Shown piece by piece: positions 1-6,628 of a DNA stretch of 27,186 bases. The stretch is from positions 1-27,186 of the forward strand of contig DADA01000046.1 in assembly GCA_002494895.1 (NCBI GenBank), given 5' to 3'. Under the pieces are notes generated by a model, which saw only the letters and a list, made by a program, of their open reading frames with translations, was not told the DNA's origin and did no database searches. Both the position numbers and the translations under genes were made by a program. Numbering within the stretch: position 1 is the first letter of the stretch; each line of letters begins with the position of its first letter. Source of the stretch: Nitrososphaera sp. UBA210. GTDB taxonomy: Archaea > Thermoproteota > Nitrososphaeria > Nitrososphaerales > Nitrososphaeraceae.

Positions 1-144
1 CGGGACTTTTAGAACCACGGGAGGAATGTTCGTAAACGTCAGCGCAGGCATAGGGTATTCCTTACTGCCAATCAGAATAAACTGCCCAGCCGAGTTGGTC
101 TTGATCGAGCTGGCCTGATAATAACTGATGCCCAATAGCCACAT
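1..144 (-). CDS. possible partial hypothetical protein, N-terminal part
   Basis: From an ATG at 142-144 the minus strand stays open for 48 codons to the window edge. The peptide begins MWLLGISYYQASSIKTNSAG and continues with a beta-strand-like, proline-rich stretch ending IPPVVLKVP. There is no in-frame start further upstream before a stop. No family is recognised. The reading is short and could be chance, so this is listed mainly so that the left edge is not left blank. Confidence 0.2.
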   Translation of the reverse strand, partial: MWLLGISYYQASSIKTNSAGQFILIGSKEYPMPALTFTNIPPVVLKVP

Positions 145-169
145 ACTATGAAGACGGAGTGAAAGTATG

Positions 170-484
170 CTACTTTATTTTTTTGATTAGTTCCTGCTTC
201 ATCTGCTGAAATTCTGAATCCGAAAGAACTCCCTGTTCTTTGAGCTTGGCTAGTTTTGCAAGCTCGTCTGCAAGAGACATCCTTGCTCCTTCCATTCCGG
301 AAGTTGCCTTCTTCATCATTTCATCCATATTTTTCATGTATGCATCTTGGGCTGCTGTTTGACCGCCCTGCTTGTATGCCCGTTCCGTCTCCTCCTGCTG
401 GCGCTCGACATCCTTTATCGCCTCATCGCTCATTCCAGACGCCTTCATGCTGAATTTCTGAAACTTTTTGGACAGGAAATCCAT
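170..484 (-). CDS. SHOCT-domain small protein
   Basis: The product is 104 residues. The C-terminal 30 residues read as a SHOCT domain, a short two-helix module with the typical pattern L..LKEQGVLSDSEFQQMK..L. The N-terminal two thirds is charged, methionine- and glutamine-rich and predicted helical, with no signal peptide or membrane segment. SHOCT domains are often found at protein ends and are thought to mediate oligomerisation; no enzymatic role is implied. The gene stands alone, about 400 bases from the next convincing gene, next to degenerate tRNA-derived repeats. The domain call is good; the cellular role is unknown. Confidence 0.7.
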   Translation of the reverse strand: MDFLSKKFQKFSMKASGMSDEAIKDVERQQEETERAYKQGGQTAAQDAYMKNMDEMMKKATSGMEGARMSLADELAKLAKLKEQGVLSDSEFQQMKQELIKKIK

Positions 485-593
485 ATGGGATAATTGACCG
501 TAGCTGGTATTTACGCATTTTGACTAATGGTGGACAAGCGTGGGCTGGTTCTTGAGACTTTTCGACTCCGAACCAGACAAGATATGACAAATG

Positions 594-618
594 GGTGCGG
601 GTGATGGGATTTACACTC
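594..618 (-). repeat. degenerate copy A of the tRNA-Leu 3'-end repeat
   Basis: About 21 of 25 bases match the repeat at 2458-2482, and similarity continues for roughly 35 further bases on the higher-coordinate side (shared features TTTACnCTC, then ACGAG, then TCGA). It is a more diverged version of the sequence duplicated at the tRNA-Leu(UAA) 3' end at 6271-6295. It lies in an otherwise gene-poor stretch. Confidence 0.45.
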
Positions 619-848
619 CTCTTTACTTGCAATACGAGTTCGATCTTGGTTGGTGTTCCGATCAATATCACCCATATTGACGCGGCGAGGTAGAAGTTTG
701 CTTTGACTACTGTGTCACGATCTGCAGAAGCGATCCCAATCAGTTGAAAGGCTGAGCTGGCAGTTTCCAAAGCCAATGAGGTAAGCAAGTCGCAAGCCAA
801 ACTTTTGGCGTTTGTGGTGCAAGGTGTCACCGGCGGGGCCGAATACAA
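594..848 (-). pseudogene. possible remnant of a small membrane-protein gene running into a tRNA-Leu-like repeat
   Basis: Between the SHOCT gene and the secreted protein gene (485-886) there is no solid gene. A minus-strand reading from a TTG at 848 is open and includes a hydrophobic stretch (NFYLAASIWVILIGT) followed by KIELVLQVKRSVNP, which reads directly into the tRNA-Leu-like repeat at 594-618. The frame then continues without similarity into the SHOCT gene on the same strand in another frame. This fits a degraded small gene whose end lay at an attachment site. It may equally be a chance reading. Confidence 0.25.
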
Positions 849-886
849 AGCCGCTACGTTGGAGTAGATTCAACTTTTGGTCTGGC

Positions 887-2119
887 TCAGGAGATGCCGC
901 TATCAGCTGGTTTACAATAGTCAGAGATCTCCTCGATTTGCGGTAATGTTGTATTCCTCCAGCTTGACCAACTGCTCATAGCTTGCCTCGGCACTGAACA
1001 CTCCAGTTTTTCTTCCCCCATTTCAATCTCATAGACTATTGCTAGGCCACACTGCTCTTGCCAATTCAGTCCGCGTACTGCAACTTTCATTGAACCCAAG
1101 CCGTAGCTGATCTCAATCAAACGTAATTCGCAAGATTCGAAAGCGTTTGCAATCTTCTCAAGCTGTTTCATAGATTCTGTATCGTTTTGTTCCACTGCAT
1201 GCATATCCAGCGCAATTATCTGGCGGCCAAAGTAACCCAAAAATTGTGATTCAAAGCCCACCTTGCCTCCCAATTCTATTTTCTCCGTCCCCTCTTCGAA
1301 AGATATTACAAAAGTAACAGTAGACTTATCAAAATCGATTAATAGTTCAAATGGGGTCTCGACTCCGTCAACAAGCGCGTAGAGTCCGACCCCTTGTTGC
1401 GTATTGCCAATGATGGCTGAATCGAATATTCCTTTTGGGATCATGATGGTGAATACGCCAGCTTCTTGTGTCGCCAATGACAGATGGATGGTTCGAGATT
1501 CTGCATCAACGTCTACATTAACTAGCCTGCCATTTCCCGAAAATGAATAGCCTAGATCATATATCCGTCCATTTGCAGATAAAGCATATTGATCTTCGAT
1601 GAAAGGAGTTTTTGGCGCTGACCCTACAATTGTAATACCCGTTTTTACGTATAATGGTGAAAGGACCTGGGGGTCGGTTAAAGAAGATACAACAAAGCTC
1701 CTAATTTCGCGGCTCTCGCATCCTTTGTAATAGCCGCACATGTCTTTTGGAGTCCAAGAAACGCCCATCGCATAATCTTCGTTAACCTCGAGTTTAGCAC
1801 TCTGCCACGCTAGAAATTCGGTGATTCCACTTCCATCCCTGACTTCTACTATGACTACGAATGATTCTGGTGTTGGATTACTGTTATGCAGGTCTATTCT
1901 TATGACTCCTTGCTGACCAACTTCCAACCCGGTTATTTCCTCGCCAGCTAGGTCGAACAAAAGTGGTTGATCCGGCATTTGTTCTATCGAGGCTGGAGAC
2001 AGGCCGTATGCACTATTTCTTGCTTGACCAGCAAAGCCGATCACAATCAGCATAGGACTGACTATCAATAGTTGTCCAATTAGCAAAGCCGGGGGATGTG
2101 CTCCGGCACTTCTATTCAA
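887..2119 (-). CDS. secreted or membrane-anchored hypothetical protein with extracellular beta domains
   Basis: The product is 410 residues from a TTG start at 2119. The N-terminus has a hydrophobic segment at about residues 11-31 (LLIGQLLIVSPMLIVIGFAG) that reads as a signal peptide or anchor. Residues about 60-165 resemble an Ig-like or CARDB-like extracellular domain. Residues about 195-290 resemble a beta-rich module common in thaumarchaeal surface proteins (pattern IPKGIFD..., then VDG..., then an E-rich strand ending KIELGG). In that family the module often precedes a PEFG-type C-terminal sorting signal; here no such motif or C-terminal membrane helix is seen. Several cysteines (for example CGYYKGC) fit an extracytoplasmic location. 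It lies between two tRNA-derived repeats. Exact function is unknown. Confidence 0.65.
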   Translation of the reverse strand: MNRSAGAHPPALLIGQLLIVSPMLIVIGFAGQARNSAYGLSPASIEQMPDQPLLFDLAGEEITGLEVGQQGVIRIDLHNSNPTPESFVVIVEVRDGSGITEFLAWQSAKLEVNEDYAMGVSWTPKDMCGYYKGCESREIRSFVVSSLTDPQVLSPLYVKTGITIVGSAPKTPFIEDQYALSANGRIYDLGYSFSGNGRLVNVDVDAESRTIHLSLATQEAGVFTIMIPKGIFDSAIIGNTQQGVGLYALVDGVETPFELLIDFDKSTVTFVISFEEGTEKIELGGKVGFESQFLGYFGRQIIALDMHAVEQNDTESMKQLEKIANAFESCELRLIEISYGLGSMKVAVRGLNWQEQCGLAIVYEIEMGEEKLECSVPRQAMSSWSSWRNTTLPQIEEISDYCKPADSGIS

Positions 2120-2238
2120 TCTTGTAAGGTACGAATGACTCGTGCTATTACTTCAGTCTTATGCACCATCCGTCTATGTGGGTCATTGTTCCAGATCAAA
2201 TCTTAGAAAAGACTTAAGAAAGCCGTTGGCATGGATTA

Positions 2239-2249
2239 TGGGATTTACG
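2239..2249 (-). repeat. weak copy C of the tRNA-Leu-like repeat core
   Basis: The stretch 2120-2528 contains no credible gene. It holds a short match to the repeat core (TGGGATTTACG), followed by TGCTAG as in the better copy at 2458. The match is short and could be chance; listed because it lies only 220 bases from a clear copy. Confidence 0.25.
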
Positions 2250-2451
2250 TCTGCTAGGACCATACCTCGCGCATTTGTCAAGTAAGGAACATAGTCTGTT
2301 CATCAAGCTATTCTGAGGGAAATTGAAGCAAACCAAGAAGAGTTGAAGTGGAAGTTAGATTACGTGAGACTTAACATTATAGCCAAGTAGCAATAAAACC
2401 AGCAAGTTAACAGTAGATAGATATGACTCATTGCCTCGCCAAACCTGACGA

Positions 2452-2476
2452 TAAAATAGTGCGGGGGGTGGGATTT
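2452..2476 (-). repeat. attachment-site-like duplication of the tRNA-Leu(UAA) 3' end
   Basis: These 25 bases match 6271-6295 at 24 positions; the single difference is T at 2457 versus C at 6276. The copy at 6271-6295 covers the acceptor 3' strand, the T-stem 3' strand, part of the T-loop and 8 bases past the tRNA. The orientation is the same in both places. This is what a tRNA-targeted integration leaves: an intact tRNA at one end and a tRNA 3' fragment at the other. The enclosed segment (about 3.8 kb) carries the PolB2 operon. No integrase is visible. Confidence 0.6.
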
Positions 2477-2528
2477 ACGCTCGTTTTTGCTAGTAACCCA
2501 AACGAGGTCGAGTTCTTCCGAGGCCTGC

Positions 2529-4727
2529 TTATTTTTGTGTAGTTTTGAATCCGAAATAAGCTGTCAGTGAATTGCATACCTCTGCAAGTAGTTCGACATA
2601 TCTTTCAACGTCAACGGATGTTCTGTCATCAATGAGCTCTACAGGAACCGTGCACCGCCGTTTGTAGTCTGTTATAACGTATCGCAGAGTCTGTCCCGCC
2701 TTCAATGCCTTGCCTTCATTGAAAAGCTGGGAAATCGAGTTGTTTTCTATCGTGTTCCTGTTGTGGTACTGACCGGCGTCCTTGGACAGCTGTTTCGTAA
2801 ACACCAAGTCCTCTATTGCAACCCGGCCGCTCCTAATGTCAGCAGCAAAGCATTCAAAGGTCTGTCGAACCTCGGGCATCAGGGACTTGACTTCAGAGAT
2901 GCTGTCGCCCTTTGCCATTATCCCTAGTGCCTTATGCTGGAATCTTGTAAAAAGAGGAGGGGTGTCATGCCTACGGGCCTCTATCCCCCTTATCTTCACG
3001 CTGCCGTCCGAAAAGGCGCCAAAATAGCGGTTGGCTGCAGGAAGGTCGCTGTTCTCTTTGGATTGTAGAAAAACTATCCACTTGTAGACGCCCTCAAACG
3101 ATATGGAAAACCCTGTTTCTTCCTCGACTGCACTTTTCAATTCCACGTAATCTCTTTCAGTCGCGCCCTTTTTCTGAATCCACAGTGAGTCGACTATGCC
3201 GTGCAATATCCTGAATCCCTGCCTCTCTGCGATCCGTGTTGCCTGAAGAAACACCGTCCTATCAAAGGCGCACACTGCGATATGCGCGTCTATCTTGCCG
3301 AACTTGGCGTTGTTAAAGCCGAGATAACCGAAGGTGGCAACGTTTATCCACTTTAGTGCTGTCTGCCGGGCGTCATACACCTCTCTGTCTTTGCCGCTTG
3401 CAGTCTTTATCAGCTCCTTGTATTTTGCCCGTTTTTCTATGACTATCTTTATGGCCTTGGGGACTATGCCCTGCCTCTTTTCGCATATGTTGTAGCCAAG
3501 CTCTGGGACCCGCTCCTTCGAGTCCGGGCAGCATTTACACCTGACCGTCTCGGCGGAGATGTTCTTTTGGTACATTATGCTAGGATAGAGGGAGACAAAG
3601 TCAAACTCGGCCACATTCTCGAATACTCCTGTTCTGGGCTCGAAGATGAAGCCGCCTCTGTCTGCAACCAGCAGTTCCCCGTAGGTTTTGAAGTGCTCTG
3701 CAACAGAAGGCTTCCAAGGTATCAGCATGTCGCTTTTGGCTGCTTGGTAGAACTGGAGGCTGCTCAGGCACTTGCCGATAGACGCGCGGGACGACGTATG
3801 CAGAGGCATGCGGCATATCCTTGTCACCTCGTACAGGCCTTGCAGGCCCGTCTCATCAATTGAAAAGGAATTGCTGACGTCTATATGCACACGCCCTTTT
3901 AGCTGTACAGACGATGGTTTGAAGTGTATCTTGCCGTAAGAAAAGTACGACGTGCCTTCTTTGGCAGACTTTTTCAGCGCGCCCTTTTCCCTGCCAAGTG
4001 ACAGCGAAACTCCATTTTCGCCGGCCCTATGGAGAAGATATGGAAAGACGAACGCGTCGCCGTGTTCTGTAAAGATGATGTCCGGGTCCAGCCTTTCGAC
4101 TTCGCTTTCAAGTCCCTTAAGGATCTCGGCTTCCGAATCGCCGGAAATTTCGTATTCTTCCTCCTTGTCTTTGATGCGCGCGGCAGCAAGCCTGTCGGTG
4201 AATCTCGGCAGGGCGCCTTCCTTTTTCAGCCTGATGTCTAGCTGGATTGTCCGGAAATCCGGGATGATATAGTCAGTCGCCCAGACGTCGTCGAGCAGCT
4301 CCCATTGCAATTGGTCCCCTGCAGTAACGTTGCAAAGCGCCAAAGGGAACAAGTCACGCTCGTACAAATAAGCCTGTGCCGGCAACAGGTCAACATTGTA
4401 TAGCCTGAACCTCCTAAAGTTGCCGTGCGACTCTACCTCCCGGGCGAGCTTCACCGCATGAGACGAGTCTGTCAGAGTGAACCTTAGCATCCAAGACTTT
4501 TTCTGGTCGGCTATGCATTCGTACCTTTGGACAAGGTTGTGACTCTTCACATACCGCCTGCAGTCAGGGCATTGTAACGGGATATTGAAATCAGCCCTGT
4601 CGTCGACTGCAAGAAAGATGGAATGTGACCACGCGTCTTCCAGCCTGACGCATCTTCCGTCCTGCTGTTTGAGCCAGAACACCATTTTTCCGGCTGATGG
4701 GTAGGCGTCAAAGAGCCAGCCTTTCAT
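2529..4727 (-). CDS. archaeal family B DNA polymerase, PolB2 type with altered active-site motifs
   Basis: The product is 732 residues and follows the family B plan: N-terminal domain, degenerate 3'-5' exonuclease, palm and fingers, thumb. Motif A is intact (D376 in DFVSLYPS). Motif B is K459 followed by VATFG where N-S-x-Y-G is usual. Motif C reads HGIVDSLW, so the first Asp of DTD is I511 and only D513 remains. Exo I is D164-I-R166 instead of D-x-E, and Exo II has H222 and V227 in place of N and D, so proofreading is probably lost. Cysteine pairs at C53/C56 and C397/C399/C400 may bind zinc. These changes are typical of the PolB2 lineage, some members of which act in lesion bypass. It overlaps the upstream gene by 20 bases, in one operon with two small proteins and a RadA-like protein. 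Replicative function is unlikely. Confidence 0.85.
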   Translation of the reverse strand: MKGWLFDAYPSAGKMVFWLKQQDGRCVRLEDAWSHSIFLAVDDRADFNIPLQCPDCRRYVKSHNLVQRYECIADQKKSWMLRFTLTDSSHAVKLAREVESHGNFRRFRLYNVDLLPAQAYLYERDLFPLALCNVTAGDQLQWELLDDVWATDYIIPDFRTIQLDIRLKKEGALPRFTDRLAAARIKDKEEEYEISGDSEAEILKGLESEVERLDPDIIFTEHGDAFVFPYLLHRAGENGVSLSLGREKGALKKSAKEGTSYFSYGKIHFKPSSVQLKGRVHIDVSNSFSIDETGLQGLYEVTRICRMPLHTSSRASIGKCLSSLQFYQAAKSDMLIPWKPSVAEHFKTYGELLVADRGGFIFEPRTGVFENVAEFDFVSLYPSIMYQKNISAETVRCKCCPDSKERVPELGYNICEKRQGIVPKAIKIVIEKRAKYKELIKTASGKDREVYDARQTALKWINVATFGYLGFNNAKFGKIDAHIAVCAFDRTVFLQATRIAERQGFRILHGIVDSLWIQKKGATERDYVELKSAVEEETGFSISFEGVYKWIVFLQSKENSDLPAANRYFGAFSDGSVKIRGIEARRHDTPPLFTRFQHKALGIMAKGDSISEVKSLMPEVRQTFECFAADIRSGRVAIEDLVFTKQLSKDAGQYHNRNTIENNSISQLFNEGKALKAGQTLRYVITDYKRRCTVPVELIDDRTSVDVERYVELLAEVCNSLTAYFGFKTTQK

Positions 4728-4965
4728 GTCTTTTTACCGCCTTTACAAGCAGGTCTATCATCTTATGCTGCGCAAACACCAGCGCCATCAGGAGGGCCTC
4801 TGCAGGAAACGGCTCGCCCTTTGCGTTTATTGCAGCTGCATAGGCATAACATTCGTCCAGCATCATGTTGAACAACTCCCGGTCTTCAGCCCTGAGGCTG
4901 TCGGCAAATCCCCTCCAAGATCCGATCTCTCTCGGCAGGATGTCCTTATCTGGAAATAGACTCAT
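4708..4965 (-). CDS. small helical protein, PolB2-operon paralogue 2
   Basis: The product is 85 residues, acidic, predicted all-helical, without cysteines in metal-binding spacing and without a membrane segment. It aligns along most of its length with the product of the gene just upstream: a W-x-x-F-x-x-x-L start, then a charged segment leading to F-x-x-M, a tyrosine/alanine stretch, P...LM..VF..HK near the end. The two are therefore tandem paralogues. Its 5' end overlaps the upstream gene by 20 bases and its 3' end overlaps the polymerase gene by 20 bases, so translational coupling is likely. The conserved placement between a polymerase and a RecA-fold protein suggests an adaptor or subunit role (inference). 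No biochemical function is known to me. Confidence 0.7.
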   Translation of the reverse strand: MSLFPDKDILPREIGSWRGFADSLRAEDRELFNMMLDECYAYAAAINAKGEPFPAEALLMALVFAQHKMIDLLVKAVKRHERLAL

Positions 4966-5218
4966 TGACCGCGTCCTCTGACAGCGTCTTTGAGATGTCG
5001 AGTAGCTGCTTATAGTGGTGGAAGACCATGGACATCAAGATTGGCTGTATCAGGATGGGCTTGGTTGCGTACGAACATGCAGAAATGTACAGCCGGGAAG
5101 TCGCAAACATCCTATCAAACTCTTTTCTCTCTGACTTTGAAAGTGCATTTCTGAATTCTTTCCATGCAGATTCTTCATATATCTGCGCAAGTCTGAACGA
5201 CGGCACTGTGCGGCCCAT
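4946..5218 (-). CDS. small helical protein, PolB2-operon paralogue 1
   Basis: The product is 90 residues and begins MGRTVPSFR. The body is helical and shares a pattern with its downstream neighbour (W-x-x-F, L-x-x-x-x-R-x-x-F-x-x-M, then P...LMSMVFHHYKQL). Its start lies one base past the stop codon of the RadA-like gene, and its end overlaps the next gene by 20 bases. It has an extra basic N-terminus that its paralogue lacks, so the pair may form a heteromer with distinct contacts (inference). No named domain is recognised. It is a real gene on the strength of operon packing and the paralogy. Confidence 0.7.
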   Translation of the reverse strand: MGRTVPSFRLAQIYEESAWKEFRNALSKSERKEFDRMFATSRLYISACSYATKPILIQPILMSMVFHHYKQLLDISKTLSEDAVNESISR

Positions 5219-5219
5219 G

Positions 5220-6056
5220 CTATTCCACCTTTACCATCTTGAGCACCTTTTCGGGTAGAGAAAACTTCTTGGATCTGTATTTGGAAGTAGCACTTGCCAT
5301 AAGGGTTGCATTACCGCACAATTCCAGCCTGTTTTTGAACTGCTCGAAGATGTCTTCATAGTCTCTAGTTTCTTCAGTAGAAACGACAACCATGACGTCG
5401 CGTGAGATTCTTTTCACTGCGATCATCATTTCACTGAGCAGTCGCCGGGCTTCCTTCTTATCAACCTGCGGATCGTCCAAGAACATCCTCAATAGACCAG
5501 AAATGACCACCAGACCTGCTCCAAAATGCTTCATAGCCTCTGGCAGCTCCGTTATGACCAGAGAGGCAAGCTGGTGGATTGTAAACGCCCGGCTCACAAT
5601 TATCCCGTCAAGAACCTTCATCAGATCCATGCCGTACTGCCGGGCGAAACTTACGCACTGGTAGATGTCAGACATATTTCCTGCGTCGATAAAAAGAACC
5701 CGTGACTGCAGACCGCCCTGTCGTTTTGGCAGCAGCGCGCGCACACATAATCTTGTGACAAGGGTCATGGCAGGGCGTCCAATTATGCAGAGCGTCTCCC
5801 CTGTCCGGATGCCAGAATAGAAACTGTCCAGCTGCTTGACGTCAAACGTGAGAGCCTTAACAGTGATTGCTACATGGAAGACGACAGGCTCAATAGGTTT
5901 GCACGGTCGGTTGATGGTTAGAGTGGAAGCTAGTGAATGGCCGCAGTTCGGGCAGAGTTCTGTAACTCTGCGCGGGTCTATGTCCAAGCATTCTGACTCT
6001 TTAAGGATTGTATTGCACAGGCCGCAAAGATACTGTAAAGTCTGCTTATTGTCCAT
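5220..6056 (-). CDS. zinc-ribbon RadA/KaiC-like protein with degenerate Walker motifs
   Basis: The product is 278 residues and first gene of the PolB2 operon. Residues 11-38 carry a zinc ribbon (C11, C14, C35, C38). From about residue 70 the RecA/RadA fold is recognisable: a P-loop position at 92-101, an FIDAGN strand at 122-127, and a RadA-like segment YGMDLMKVLDGIIVSRAFT at 141-159. The P-loop reads GRPAMTLV, lacking the invariant GK[ST], and the Walker B strand (LVVISGLL) has S186 where Asp is expected. ATP hydrolysis is therefore doubtful; a structural or recruiting role like that proposed for ImuA in bacteria is plausible (inference). The N-terminal ribbon could bind DNA or a partner. 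The start ATG lies about 27 bases after a TATA-like element. Confidence 0.75.
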   Translation of the reverse strand: MDNKQTLQYLCGLCNTILKESECLDIDPRRVTELCPNCGHSLASTLTINRPCKPIEPVVFHVAITVKALTFDVKQLDSFYSGIRTGETLCIIGRPAMTLVTRLCVRALLPKRQGGLQSRVLFIDAGNMSDIYQCVSFARQYGMDLMKVLDGIIVSRAFTIHQLASLVITELPEAMKHFGAGLVVISGLLRMFLDDPQVDKKEARRLLSEMMIAVKRISRDVMVVVSTEETRDYEDIFEQFKNRLELCGNATLMASATSKYRSKKFSLPEKVLKMVKVE

Positions 6057-6076
6057 TGCCGGCAGCTTTCATTTCT

Positions 6077-6087
6077 TGTTAATAATG
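6077..6087 (-). promoter_or_regulatory. TATA-like promoter of the PolB2 operon
   Basis: On the minus strand the sequence reads TTATTAAC, centred about 27 bases before the ATG at 6056. The spacing matches the leaderless promoters seen elsewhere in the window. No further element is obvious; a G-run lies further upstream at 6100-6110. Confidence 0.5.
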
Positions 6088-6270
6088 AAACAGGCACCTT
6101 GGGGGGAGGGGGTCATCACATATTACAACGTTATTGGTTAATGCATAAAGCTGTTAACGGCGACTGATTTCTCGCCAAAAAGTAGGGACAGTCATGCCTA
6201 AGTGGTATAAGCTTGATTTACTAGTAAACGCGAGCGGGGTTTAAAATTTGGAACCATATAATGAGAGAAC

Positions 6271-6295
6271 TAAAACAGTGCGGGGGGTGGGATTT
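6271..6295 (-). repeat. tRNA-side copy of the attachment-like duplication
   Basis: This 25-base segment covers the 3' end of tRNA-Leu(UAA) and the 8 bases beyond it. It recurs at 2452-2476 with one mismatch, in the same orientation. See the copy at 2452 for the interpretation as an old integration site. Confidence 0.6.
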
Positions 6296-6397
6296 GAACC
6301 CACGGACCCCTTAGGGACGGGATGACCCATTTCTGAGATCTTAAGTCCCGCGTCTCCAATTTTGCAAGCCAATTTGGCCAGGCTCTACAACCCCCGC
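6279..6397 (-). tRNA. tRNA-Leu (anticodon UAA) with two introns
   Basis: The acceptor strands GCGGGGG and CCCCCGC pair fully, with discriminator A at 6279 and no encoded CCA. The T arm is GTGGG-TTCAAAT-CCCAC. The anticodon arm is CGGGA-CTTAAGA-TCCCG after removal of a 16-base intron at 6324-6339 in the usual place after base 37. The remaining gene is still 18 bases too long. Removing 6354-6371 gives a perfect D-stem (GTA with TAC) and an 85-base class II tRNA, the same length as the other tRNA-Leu here. Both intron sites show the four-base central helix of a bulge-helix-bulge motif (CTTA with TGGG using G-U pairs; CCAA with TTGG). Confidence 0.85.
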
Positions 6398-6425
6398 TGC
6401 AATCAGAATTCCGTTACATTGTGCG

Positions 6426-6434
6426 TAATTAAAT
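6426..6434 (-). promoter_or_regulatory. TATA box of tRNA-Leu(UAA)
   Basis: The minus strand reads ATTTAATTA, 29-37 bases before the first tRNA base at 6397. Spacing is as expected for archaeal tRNA transcription starting a few bases upstream of the tRNA. Confidence 0.55.
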
Positions 6435-6456
6435 CTTGATCCCGCATTTCCCAATA

Positions 6457-6467
6457 ATTATTATATG
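6457..6467 (+). promoter_or_regulatory. TATA box of tRNA-Thr
   Basis: TTATTATATGG lies 25-35 bases before the tRNA at 6492. The region 6398-6491 thus holds two divergent tRNA promoters back to back. Confidence 0.55.
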
Positions 6468-6491
6468 GTCAGCCAAGTGCTTAGAAACGTT

Positions 6492-6565
6492 GCCTTGGTA
6501 GCTCAGCCTGGTAGAGCGTTACCTTGGTAAGGTAGAGGTCGCGGGTCCGAATCCCGCCCAAGGCT
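6492..6565 (+). tRNA. tRNA-Thr (anticodon GGU)
   Basis: A complete 74-base cloverleaf: acceptor GCCTTGG with CCAAGGC, D-stem GCTC with GAGC, anticodon arm TTACC-TTGGTAA-GGTAG, T arm GCGGG-TCCGAAT-CCCGC. The anticodon GGT assigns threonine. The discriminator is T at 6565; CCA is not encoded directly after it. No intron is present. Confidence 0.93.
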
Positions 6566-6628
6566 TCCAATAGTTTCAGACTGTGTTCTAGGCCATTCTT
6601 GCGGAGGGCTCTGCAAGTGTAAACATAC

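Noticed and set aside
3952..4272. Plus-strand open frame inside the polymerase gene
   Set aside because: It is antisense to conserved polymerase sequence, serine-rich and without a promoter.
6099..6112. G-rich run possibly forming a quadruplex
   Set aside because: Only two long G runs are present; too few for a classic quadruplex, so no claim is made.
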